From Treponema sp. (GTDB lineage: Bacteria; Spirochaetota; Spirochaetia; Treponematales; Breznakiellaceae), in assembly GCA_031288575.1 (NCBI GenBank), contig JAITRD010000052.1, positions 1 to 21,134 of the forward strand: a DNA stretch of 21,134 bases. The letters run 5' to 3'. The notes below the pieces were generated by a model. It searched no databases. It saw only the letters and a list, made by a program, of their open reading frames with translations, and was not told the origin of the DNA. Every line of letters begins with the position of its first letter. The stretch's first letter is position 1. Made by a program: the position numbers and the translations under genes. Below are positions 14,195 to 21,125 of this stretch, in pieces.

Positions 14195-14902
14195 CTAAAG
14201 CCGTAAAGCCTCTATCATATAGCGGATATCGGTTCCCCCGGCCCCCTGTTTTCTCATTTCAACCACAAAAACAATCGAACCGTCCCTGGGGGCAATCATT
14301 ACCTTTTTGATGCGGTAAGAAACAATAAGGGACCGTTTTATTTGGGGAGAGCCGACGGTATAGGTTTTTTTAGCGCCCCCTTGATCGTTCCGTTCCAGGT
14401 TAATGTAAAAAGACGATTTTAGGTTGTTCCCGGCCCCTTCGGTAAGGGAAACCAAACTCGCTTTATAGGAAATGTTGGATTCAAAATCCCGGAATTCGAT
14501 GGTTTCCCCCGGAGGCGGCAAGTTCCCCCCGTTATCCGACGTTATATACAGGGCCTGCCCCTGGAACAGAAAATTGATATCGTAGCGATCCGCCAGGGCG
14601 GCATTGCGGGATATAAGCCGGTAAAGAGCGCCTGAACCGTCCTGGCCGGCTATTACCGGCCGGTCATGGACATAGGAAATTTTCCCGCTGGGGACAAAAT
14701 TGTTCTGGGGTACATCAACGACAAACAGCTCGGCCCAAGGCTTAAGGGTTTGGGATTGTACCCCGTATTGGCCGAACATATAGGTTTTCCCGTCCGGAGA
14801 AAAACCCAGGTCAACAAAGGACGCGGTATCTCCCGCCCACAGGCGGGGCAAAGATAAAATCAAGGCTATTATTAAAACACAGGGGATTTTTTTTTCAGTC
14901 AT
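14195..14902 (-). CDS. Secreted DUF2259-like protein
   Basis: This 235-residue protein has a clear signal peptide (VLIIALILSLPRLWA, cleavage after about residue 23). The mature part opens ASFVDLGFSPDGKTYMFGQYG, which I associate with DUF2259, a family of predicted secreted proteins of unknown function; the match is from memory. Later segments are beta-rich (YTVGSPQIKRSLIVSYRIKK, then IVFVVEMRKQG). AGGAGA lies seven bases before ATG 14902. Codons 3-6 contain a run of nine A (14887-14895 on the complement), a possible slippage site right after the start. It diverges from the multi-span membrane gene. Confidence 0.82.
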   Translation of the reverse strand: MTEKKIPCVLIIALILSLPRLWAGDTASFVDLGFSPDGKTYMFGQYGVQSQTLKPWAELFVVDVPQNNFVPSGKISYVHDRPVIAGQDGSGALYRLISRNAALADRYDINFLFQGQALYITSDNGGNLPPPGETIEFRDFESNISYKASLVSLTEGAGNNLKSSFYINLERNDQGGAKKTYTVGSPQIKRSLIVSYRIKKVMIAPRDGSIVFVVEMRKQGAGGTDIRYMIEALRL

Positions 14903-15008
14903 AAGAGATCTCCTCTTATTTATTATCGGAAAATATTCATAGGCCTTAAGGTTTCCGCCCTAAAGAGCATTTTCAACGGGAATAAGAACCCTTGAGCTAG
15001 GGCCATGT

Positions 15009-15860
15009 ATGTTTTATGCTTACACCATGACCCTGTCCCAAAGGAATGACTTTTTTAAGGCGGGAATTCTCGTCGCTGCCGCCTTTTTGATAATGATAAT
15101 CGTCCTTTCTTTTGTTATTCTCCCGGTATATTCCTCAGCAATCAGTGAAACAACCAAACGTTCCACAGGCATATTTCAGGTTTTTATCACCCCTTTTCTC
15201 CAATCCGCCCCCCATGCGTCCTTTGCGTCCATGACCGGCGCGGTCGTCTATGCTTTTATCACCATTATCCTGGTTTATTATTTTTTTGAACAAACCCAGT
15301 CTCCGGAGATCCTTTTTTTTGCTATTTTTGTCATATCCTTTTCCTTTGAGGGGATCCGGGTTATGGTGCCCTTGAAAATAATATACGGCCTGCCCATGGT
15401 ATATCTTATGATGGGTTCCCGGATTCTCCTCTTTGCCCGTTATTTTGGAATTTTTTCCCTCTTTACCGCCAGCGTATACGCCTCGGGACTGGAAGTGCAG
15501 AAACAACGGAATACCCTCCTGGTGATCACCGTGGCCGACCTCATGATCGCCCTCGGGGTTCCCATTGACGGATTTGTCTGGGACAGCAGCCTGAGCATGA
15601 TAAGCGGCTATCCCGGCATGTTTAACATGGTAGAACTGGGGGTTATTGTTATTTCTACGCTGAGTTTTTTTGTTTCCGCCTATTCCCGGGGCACAAAGGA
15701 ATATTTGCTTATCGGCCTGGGTTCCCTCCTTGTTTTTTTTGGAAGAAATATGCTCCTCAGCACCGATACCTGGGTTACCCTTCTCCCGGGGCTTCTGCTC
15801 CTTGCCCTGGGGACGTGGTTTGTCTGTACCCAGCTTCACCGGGTATACCTCTGGTTTTAA
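15009..15860 (+). CDS. Multi-span membrane protein of unknown function
   Basis: This 283-residue protein is almost wholly hydrophobic, with about eight predicted spans (near 17-40, 72-93, 100-120, 125-143, 145-160, 170-188, 203-225 and 232-275, the last covering two). I do not recognise a family and see no transport, protease or kinase motif. A short loop with DGFVWDSSLSMISGYPG sits between spans near 185-205. The N-terminus before span 1 is short and polar (MTLSQRNDFF), so an ATG at 15027 is possible, but ATG 15009 has AGGG six bases upstream. A strong terminator follows 21 bases after the stop, so the gene ends its transcript. Confidence 0.82.
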   Translation: MFYAYTMTLSQRNDFFKAGILVAAAFLIMIIVLSFVILPVYSSAISETTKRSTGIFQVFITPFLQSAPHASFASMTGAVVYAFITIILVYYFFEQTQSPEILFFAIFVISFSFEGIRVMVPLKIIYGLPMVYLMMGSRILLFARYFGIFSLFTASVYASGLEVQKQRNTLLVITVADLMIALGVPIDGFVWDSSLSMISGYPGMFNMVELGVIVISTLSFFVSAYSRGTKEYLLIGLGSLLVFFGRNMLLSTDTWVTLLPGLLLLALGTWFVCTQLHRVYLWF

Positions 15861-15881
15861 CCGGCGGCTTTACGAAATAAA

Positions 15882-15937
15882 ACAGGCCCTTTTCAAAACC
15901 GCCCTTTAGAGCGGGCCTTGAAAAGGGCCTGTAGTTT
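15882..15937 (+). terminator. Intrinsic terminator of the membrane-protein gene
   Basis: Arms 15882-15896 and 15918-15932 pair perfectly over 15 bp, with a further short CCGC/GCGG pairing inside the loop. On the plus strand this is followed by AG then a run of five T. It ends the 15009-15860 transcript. Confidence 0.88.
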
Positions 15938-15939
15938 TT

Positions 15940-15981
15940 AAAAAAAGTGGGGGGTGAAAAAGCATGAACCTTTTCACCCCC
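15940..15981 (-). terminator. Intrinsic terminator of the CTP-dependent lipid-kinase gene
   Basis: Arms 15971-15981 and 15950-15960 pair perfectly over 11 bp around a 10-base loop. Read on the minus strand, the stem is followed by CAC and then seven T (complement of 15940-15946). It begins seven bases past the stop at 15988 and lies back to back with the opposite-strand terminator. Confidence 0.85.
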
Positions 15982-15987
15982 TAAATA

Positions 15988-16635
15988 TTAAAACGCGGAT
16001 AATTGCACCGCGAGTCCTACGATAAGGGGCAAAGCTAAATTATCGTAATCTTCCAAAGGAAGGGCTTCGACCAAGGTGGCGGTCGCCGCCGCGATTAAGG
16101 CGGTAAAATAATTTCCTGATATTTGATAGGCGATAAAAAGCACCGCCAGGAAACAGGCCGCGGAGCCCTCTATGCTTTTTCCGCAGAGGAAGGCCGGCCG
16201 GATACGGCCAAAAAGCTTCCCGACCAGGCCGGCAAGGCCGTCGCCGAAGGCCAGGGCATAAATGGCGATGGACGCCGCCGGGGACGGATACAAAAGCAGG
16301 GCAAGAAGGGCCCCTATCCCTAGGGTTATGGGCCCCAATACAAAACGGCCCTTATCCCGGGAACGGGAGGCCATATCGGTCACTTCGGAAATGAGGGGAA
16401 CTTCTACGCCGATAAACCTGAGGGCTTCCATATATGTGTATATAAGGGTCCCCGCCATGAGAATTACCACGGTAAAGGGACGGTTTATCGCGGCCATGCC
16501 GGGGCAGAGGGCGATAAGAAAATGTATCATTTTTCTGATAATTTCTGTCTTAAGTTCCTCAAGGTCCAGAGCTTCCAGGGCTATTGCTAAATCAGGGGAT
16601 ACCCCCTTGCTTATTTGAAGACTTAAAATACGCAT
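15988..16635 (-). CDS. CTP-dependent lipid kinase relative (dolichol kinase / SEC59-VTE5 type)
   Basis: This integral membrane protein of 215 residues belongs to the family of dolichol, phytol and CTP-dependent diacylglycerol kinases, related to phosphatidate cytidylyltransferase. Family landmarks are ExxRKxxH at 31-38 (EIIRKMIH), DKGRFVLGPITLGIGAL at 94-110, FGDGLAGLVGK at 130-140, the KSIEGS segment at 153-158 and EDYDNLALPL at 195-204. About six spans are visible. Members phosphorylate a long-chain alcohol or diacylglycerol using CTP; the substrate in this bacterium is not readable, and a CDP-lipid synthesis role is the alternative. Start ATG 16635 has only a weak AGAAG. It is monocistronic, ended by a strong terminator, and lies about 240 bases downstream of tRNA-Val on the same strand. 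Confidence 0.85.
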   Translation of the reverse strand: MRILSLQISKGVSPDLAIALEALDLEELKTEIIRKMIHFLIALCPGMAAINRPFTVVILMAGTLIYTYMEALRFIGVEVPLISEVTDMASRSRDKGRFVLGPITLGIGALLALLLYPSPAASIAIYALAFGDGLAGLVGKLFGRIRPAFLCGKSIEGSAACFLAVLFIAYQISGNYFTALIAAATATLVEALPLEDYDNLALPLIVGLAVQLSAF

Positions 16636-16784
16636 ATTCTTCTTAGTAGCATATTCTGTGCCATGTTAAATAAACACAATATACCAGCCCTCAAAAATCG
16701 CTATTTATATATATAATAAACAATTACGATCCCTTTAAAAACAAAAAGGAAAAGAAATTGCCGAGGATGTATAAAAAAACATAC

Positions 16785-16810
16785 AAAAACAGGTAAAAAT
16801 ATACTACCTG
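16785..16810 (-). terminator. Possible intrinsic terminator downstream of tRNA-Val
   Basis: On the minus strand CAGGTA (16805-16810) pairs with TACCTG (16790-16795) around nine bases and is followed by five T (16785-16789). The stem is short (6 bp). It would stop any transcript that passes the tRNA before it reaches the lipid-kinase gene. The rest of the 16636-16876 gap is AT-rich with no gene that I can support. Confidence 0.4.
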
Positions 16811-16876
16811 CATAGCGGCAGCCCGGTTTGTTTTTTACCGGCCCGCCCGGTACCGCGGGGGCCATAAAAAACCGGT

Positions 16877-16951
16877 TGGTGGACGATACTGGATTTGAAC
16901 CAGTGACTTCTACCGTGTGAAGGTAGCACTCTCCCGCTGAGTTAATCGTCC
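16877..16951 (-). tRNA. tRNA-Val (anticodon CAC)
   Basis: The minus strand folds into a complete 75-base tRNA: acceptor GGACGAT/ATCGTCC (7 perfect pairs), D stem ACTC/GAGT with loop AGCGGGA, anticodon stem CTACC/GGTAG with loop TTCACAC, variable loop AAGTC, T stem ACTGG/CCAGT with loop TTCAAAT, discriminator A and encoded CCA. The anticodon at loop positions 3-5 is CAC, which reads the valine codon GUG. The flanks 16952-16959 and 16873-16880 are also complementary and extend the acceptor helix by eight pairs through the CCA end; a run of six T follows at 16866-16871. Confidence 0.96.
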
Positions 16952-16999
16952 ACCAACCGATCGTAAAATACAAACGCGTCAAAAAAGGGCCGGGATATA

Positions 17000-17029
17000 A
17001 TAGTAACATTTGCCCTCCCCCTGTGTCAA
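17000..17029 (-). promoter_or_regulatory. Probable tRNA-Val promoter
   Basis: On the minus strand a perfect TTGACA (17024-17029) is followed after 18 bases by TACTAT (17000-17005), preceded by TG one base upstream (extended -10). The -35 box contains the TGA stop codon of flcA. Transcription would start near 16993, about 40 bases before the mature tRNA. Confidence 0.5.
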
Positions 17030-20000
17030 CGGTACGCGGAAAGGTCCGAGGATAAACGGGTATTCGAGAGGGGAACCAGGTGTTCCCAGGGGGAAGGTTC
17101 CGCCGCATCCTTGTCAATTTGCAGGTAAAGCTGGGGATCATAAGCCTGATCGGGGTAAAGGATGTTGCGGGAGTTGAGGTAGGCCAGATTAATCCCCGGG
17201 GTGGAAATATCCGCGGCGCCAAAACGGAGCATGGTTTCGGGGTTGCGGGTAAGGGCATCCCAGGCCCGGGCGGACTCGGTATAAAAGCCCAAAGCCCGGG
17301 ACCGGTAACGGTTATCCCCGGTTTGTTCCGTCAGGGCTTCCATGGTTACGCCCAAATTATTATTCGCCGCCATAAGCCGTTCCGCCAACTCCGCATGTCC
17401 GCCCTGCTCATTGGGCTGCAGCAGGGAGAAACGGGCGCGTTCGGCCCCCAAAAGATCCAGCAGCCGGTTATAATACCCCTGGGCGGCGAAATAGTTGCCC
17501 CGCATATAGGAAACGTTTCCCAGGGCATAAAGCAGCCGCCGGTTAAGGGGCATGTCCCCGGAGACGGCGAAGAACCTTTCCAGCGCCGCGTCCCACCGCT
17601 GCCGGTGGTAATAAACTGAGCCCATACGGTACTGAATCTCCGGGGGAGCCCAGCCGTTCCGTTCCGCCCGCAGGTAATTCTCCAGGGCCAGCTCCATGTT
17701 TCCTTCCTGGGTGAAGTATTCCAGATCCCCGAGATCCGCATAGAGTTTGCCGAATTCCGGGGAACGGGAAAACAGGCGCCGGGCAACGGCATCCTCATAG
17801 ATGCCAATTCCCTTGATAAGCTGTTCCTCGGCGGCAAAAAATTCCCTGCCGTTGATCAGCACCTGGGCATACCGGCGTTCGGCATCGATCCGGTATCGCA
17901 CCCGTTTTACCGGCCCCTCCGGGGCGGCGTCAAAGGCCCGGATTGCGCTTTCCAGGGTAATCCGTTCATCATCGCCATTGCTGAAATAATCGTAATACCG
18001 GGCAAGGTGGTAGTAGGATTCGGGCAGGGCCGGATCCGCCCCGGCGGCCCGCAAAAGGACGGCCCGGATTCCCTCAATCTGCTCAATATAGGGGTTAGGC
18101 AATCCCCGGGGCTCCTCGATTCTTTTATCCAAAAGGTAGCCCCCCAGTTCCGCCAAAGAAGGGGGGCTGATTTTCCGCTTGGGGTTATTCATGAAATAAG
18201 CCTGCAACGGGAGAACTTCCTCCAGGTTATCGGTCCTGATAAAATATTTTAGCATCCGCTCCACCACCGGGTCTGTCCAGCCGTAGCGTGCCAGAAGCCG
18301 GGCATAGGCGGCCCGGGCGTCTTCATATTTCTCCGGTTCCAGTTCGCCCCAGGCCAGGCTGTTATCCCCCAGCGCAAGGAGCCCCTCGGGGTCATCCGCA
18401 TTATAATCCAAAATGTTCCGCCGCAATAAACTGTCCGCCTTGGCATAATTTCTGAGGTAGTTGGTCTCCATGTCGGCGTAGTCCAAAACGCCCTTTTTGT
18501 CCCGGGGGTAGTAACGGAGGAGTTCATCATACTTTTCTTCGGCGTACACATACTGCCGGGCATCCCGGAAAGCTTCCGCGTAGCGGTAAAACCAGTTTTT
18601 TTTCCGGTGGAGCCGGAGGGCTTCGTGAAACCGGTCATTGGCCCGGGCATATTCCCCGGCAAAAATCCGCTCATACCCCCGGCGGTAAATCGACTCGGCC
18701 TTGAGGGGGGTATAGATAAACTGATGGATGAGGTAAAGAAGGGAAACCCCCAGGGTAGCGGCTATTAAAAACAGCCGTAATATGGGCAGGAACTTATGGA
18801 CAAAGATATAACTGAAACTGCCCTGTTCCCTTTCCAGGTCTTCTCCGGTCCTTTTTTCAAGGCCCCGGGGAATGGTAATGGTCCGCCCCAGGATTTTTCC
18901 CGCCAGGGCAGCCGCTTCTCTGGTGCTTCCCCCCCGGACCAGCAATTTGATAAGCCGGGACATAAGATCCGGAAGCACCGCCTCTTCGGCAATAAGTTCT
19001 TCGCAGGCTATCCGCAGGTTCAGGGGATAGGAGGCCAGGGTTTGCTGAAGCTGAACCAGTTCCTGATCGGTTAGCTGGATTTCTTCAACTTCATCGGAGG
19101 GCAGCTCATCGGCGGCGCCCCTGGCCCGGGGGGCGGGCTTTTTGGGCCCGCTGCCGATAGCCTTTTCTAAAACATCGTCTATCCCCGCAAGGGAAAAATC
19201 CTCAAGCCCGCCCAGATCCGTCCTTGCCGTTTCCGGCGAGGAACCCTTCTCCTTCAAGCTCCCGCCGGCGGGATCAAAGTTATCAAAGGCATCGTCCGTC
19301 CGCGGCAGGGAAATTTCTTCCGCGGGAAAGGAAAAATCATCTTCGCTAAACCCTTCCCCCTCCGCGGCATCGCCGGGCTGTTCCGCCCCGTCTCCTTCGG
19401 ACAAGGGGAGAAGTTCCTCAAGGGACTGGGGCTCCTCCTCCGGTTCCGTTTCCAAGGGCGGGATATCCAGGCCCGGGGAAAAGTCAAGATCCGGGAGGGT
19501 TTCACCGGCATCCGGTTCCAGGGCATCCGGCTCCGGGCCCGCGTCCAGGGCGCCCCCGTCATCCCGGCTTTCTTCCGCGCCCCTTCCGGAAATAGTATCC
19601 CCAAGGGGGATATCCTCGGCGATATTAAACTCGGGCAAATCAAAATCTTCCAGGTTGAGGGGCTCCCCGGCGCCGTCTTCCCCCCCGGGGGAGGCTTCGG
19701 GGGCTTCTTCAGAAAGATCATCCGCCAAACCGCCAAAATCCACGGCGTCTCCGGCGTCTTCCGGGGGAAACCCGGGTTCAAACTCGCCGGCAAGGCCGTC
19801 CAGGGAGCTTTCGGGAAAGCCGGCGCCCTCCTCCGGCAGCGCGGCGGCGGAATCGGAAATATCCGGGGCCGGAACTTCCCCTTCGTTATTTGCGTAGGGC
19901 TCATCAAAGTCCGGCAAAGCGTCGAGGCCCCCTTCCATGGCAGTCCCGAGGAGGTCCCCTAAATCAAAATCGTCCAGGCCGGGCAGTCCCGCCGGTTCCG

Positions 20001-20190
20001 GGGCGCCGGTTCCGTCGGAAACTTCCCCTTCCCCGCCGGTATCCGCCGGGGAAACCGGGGGAGATTCCGGTTCGGCATCGGGTAAGGCCAGATCCTCAGC
20101 GGGTAAATTCCGTTCCGCTAAACTGACTGCTTCGTTGCCGGTAGTACGAAAGGAAGTTTTAAATTCTGCGAGGGCTTGTAATGACGGCAT
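17026..20190 (-). CDS. flcA: TPR membrane protein, probable periplasmic flagellar collar protein FlcA
   Basis: This 1054-residue protein has three parts. Residues 1 to about 365 are acidic, Gly/Pro/Ser/Ala-rich and look disordered, with recurring short hydrophobic motifs such as LDDFDL (72-77), LEDFDL (180-185), EDDFSF (283-288) and LEDFSL (329-334). Residues about 365-455 form a conserved-looking helical segment (IQLTDQELVQLQQTLASYPL). One membrane span lies at about 466-492. The remainder, about 498-1010, is TPR-like helical repeats (for example IYRRGYERIFAGEYARANDR and MGSVYYHRQRWDAALERFF), expected in the periplasm. This layout matches FlcA (Borrelia BB0326), which builds the collar around spirochaete periplasmic flagellar motors and aids stator assembly. 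I assign it from architecture and memory of the family, about 0.65 sure; another spirochaete TPR membrane protein is the alternative. ATG 20190 has no Shine-Dalgarno. The gene ends inside the tRNA-Val promoter. Confidence 0.75.
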   Translation of the reverse strand: MPSLQALAEFKTSFRTTGNEAVSLAERNLPAEDLALPDAEPESPPVSPADTGGEGEVSDGTGAPEPAGLPGLDDFDLGDLLGTAMEGGLDALPDFDEPYANNEGEVPAPDISDSAAALPEEGAGFPESSLDGLAGEFEPGFPPEDAGDAVDFGGLADDLSEEAPEASPGGEDGAGEPLNLEDFDLPEFNIAEDIPLGDTISGRGAEESRDDGGALDAGPEPDALEPDAGETLPDLDFSPGLDIPPLETEPEEEPQSLEELLPLSEGDGAEQPGDAAEGEGFSEDDFSFPAEEISLPRTDDAFDNFDPAGGSLKEKGSSPETARTDLGGLEDFSLAGIDDVLEKAIGSGPKKPAPRARGAADELPSDEVEEIQLTDQELVQLQQTLASYPLNLRIACEELIAEEAVLPDLMSRLIKLLVRGGSTREAAALAGKILGRTITIPRGLEKRTGEDLEREQGSFSYIFVHKFLPILRLFLIAATLGVSLLYLIHQFIYTPLKAESIYRRGYERIFAGEYARANDRFHEALRLHRKKNWFYRYAEAFRDARQYVYAEEKYDELLRYYPRDKKGVLDYADMETNYLRNYAKADSLLRRNILDYNADDPEGLLALGDNSLAWGELEPEKYEDARAAYARLLARYGWTDPVVERMLKYFIRTDNLEEVLPLQAYFMNNPKRKISPPSLAELGGYLLDKRIEEPRGLPNPYIEQIEGIRAVLLRAAGADPALPESYYHLARYYDYFSNGDDERITLESAIRAFDAAPEGPVKRVRYRIDAERRYAQVLINGREFFAAEEQLIKGIGIYEDAVARRLFSRSPEFGKLYADLGDLEYFTQEGNMELALENYLRAERNGWAPPEIQYRMGSVYYHRQRWDAALERFFAVSGDMPLNRRLLYALGNVSYMRGNYFAAQGYYNRLLDLLGAERARFSLLQPNEQGGHAELAERLMAANNNLGVTMEALTEQTGDNRYRSRALGFYTESARAWDALTRNPETMLRFGAADISTPGINLAYLNSRNILYPDQAYDPQLYLQIDKDAAEPSPWEHLVPLSNTRLSSDLSAYR

Positions 20191-20191
20191 A

Positions 20192-20219
20192 TTAAGATAT
20201 TGGAATATCGGCCGATAAT
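20192..20219 (+). promoter_or_regulatory. Possible promoter of the glycan-module gene
   Basis: TTAAGA (20192-20197, 4 of 6) is followed after 16 bases by GATAAT (20214-20219, 5 of 6). The transcript would start near 20226, about six bases before ATG 20232, so the leader would be very short. An opposing -35-like TTTACA for flcA lies at 20220-20225 on the minus strand, so the two promoters would overlap. Confidence 0.4.
20196..20217. promoter_or_regulatory. Two overlapping palindromes in the flcA divergent promoter region
   Basis: GATATT-gg-AATATC (20196-20209) is a perfect inverted repeat with a two-base spacer. TATCGGCCGATA (20206-20217) is a perfect 12-base palindrome overlapping its right half. 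Together they fill the space between the divergent start codons and cover the predicted promoter spacer, a position fit for a dimeric regulator. No protein is known to bind here. Confidence 0.35.
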
Positions 20220-20231
20220 TGTAAAGAATAT

Positions 20232-20978
20232 ATGAAAACGATCACAGCCGTTTTGCTCCTTATAATTATTATCGGCACGATTGGGGCAGCGGACACAGAA
20301 TCTTATCAATTTATCGATCACCTGTTAAACCTCCCCGGGCCGGGGAAGCCGGATGTTTATGAGGACACGGTGATTTTTACCGCCCCTCCGGCCTACCGGC
20401 GGGTGGGGATTGCCTTTGCCCACGAGGGATTTGCCCGGGTATATTGGTTCCGGAAACTTTTGGTTCCCCAGGGCGAAGGGGCCGCGCCGGAAAGAAGGAA
20501 TGATAAAAAGGCGGATCCCTACATGGACGGGGGCTTCCTTTTTTTTGCCTATGAAATCCCCGAAGGCATCCGGGAATTAAGGTACCGTATGGTCATAGAC
20601 GGCCTTTGGACTACGGATCCCCTGAATCCCCTCCGGGCCGTCGATCCGGTTACGGGTTTGGTTCATTCCCTGGTACCAACACCGGTTTTCCCCAAGCCCC
20701 TTTCCCCGGCACAGGCCCCGCCGGGCTTTTTAAGCCTTTCCTACCAGGCCCCGCCGGGAGAATATATCACCGTGGCAGGCAGTTTTAACGGCTGGGATCC
20801 CTTTATGTATGCCCTCAGGGAAATAAAACCGGGCTTTTATGCCCTTACCCTGCCCCTGCCGCCGGGAATTTACCAATATGCGCTTTTCCACCGGGGGGAC
20901 CGGGTGCTGGATCCGAACAACCCCAACCGGGTCTATACCCGGGACGGCAAGGCCGTCAACGAAGCGGCGGTACGGTAA
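20232..20978 (+). CDS. Exported protein with two glycogen-binding-like (CBM48/AMPK-type) modules
   Basis: This 248-residue protein has a signal peptide (AVLLLIIIIGTIGAA, cleavage near residue 20). The C-terminal module (about 168-240) is an early-set glycogen-binding-like domain: ITVAGSFNGWDP (179-190), then FYALTLPLPPGIYQYALF, then DPNNP (227-231). A first module (about 45-150) is more diverged but carries the same ending pattern, ELRYRMVIDGLW then DPLNP (129-133). Such domains bind alpha-glucans or act as structural beta-sandwiches in multi-domain proteins; no catalytic domain follows, so binding or scaffolding is more likely than hydrolysis. The start ATG lacks a good ribosome site. It is transcribed away from flcA, 41 bases distant, which suggests, but does not prove, a link to the flagellar motor or the envelope. 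Confidence 0.85.
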   Translation: MKTITAVLLLIIIIGTIGAADTESYQFIDHLLNLPGPGKPDVYEDTVIFTAPPAYRRVGIAFAHEGFARVYWFRKLLVPQGEGAAPERRNDKKADPYMDGGFLFFAYEIPEGIRELRYRMVIDGLWTTDPLNPLRAVDPVTGLVHSLVPTPVFPKPLSPAQAPPGFLSLSYQAPPGEYITVAGSFNGWDPFMYALREIKPGFYALTLPLPPGIYQYALFHRGDRVLDPNNPNRVYTRDGKAVNEAAVR

Positions 20979-21072
20979 TGCCGGGGCTCCTGCATTTACC
21001 TTTATAACCAACTGTTGAAGCGTAACAAAAATGACCGGGCGGGCGGGCAAAATTCCCCAGGGGGTCACGCTT

Positions 21073-21125
21073 GCTTTGCACGAGAAGGTTTTGTCGTTGT
21101 CCTTGAGGGTCAGATGGTGCAAAGC
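21073..21125. other. Inverted repeat near the window edge
   Basis: GCTTTGCAC (21073-21081) is the exact complement of GTGCAAAGC (21117-21125), a 9-bp stem with a 35-base loop that contains a further AAGG/CCTT pairing. It follows the glycan-module gene by about 95 bases and may be a structured 3' end. The stretch 20979-21134 otherwise shows no gene that I can support. Confidence 0.25.

Noticed and set aside
16701..17258. 185-codon minus-strand frame spanning the tRNA
   Set aside because: It runs through a complete tRNA and the 3' end of flcA in another frame; not a gene.
19142..19897. 251-codon Ser/Pro-rich open frame antisense to the acidic part of flcA
   Set aside because: It mirrors the Glu/Asp/Gly-rich sense codons; low-complexity composition is a by-product of that strand.
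21037..21048. CGGG repeat (three units) near the window end
   Set aside because: Too short to call a tandem repeat in GC-rich DNA.
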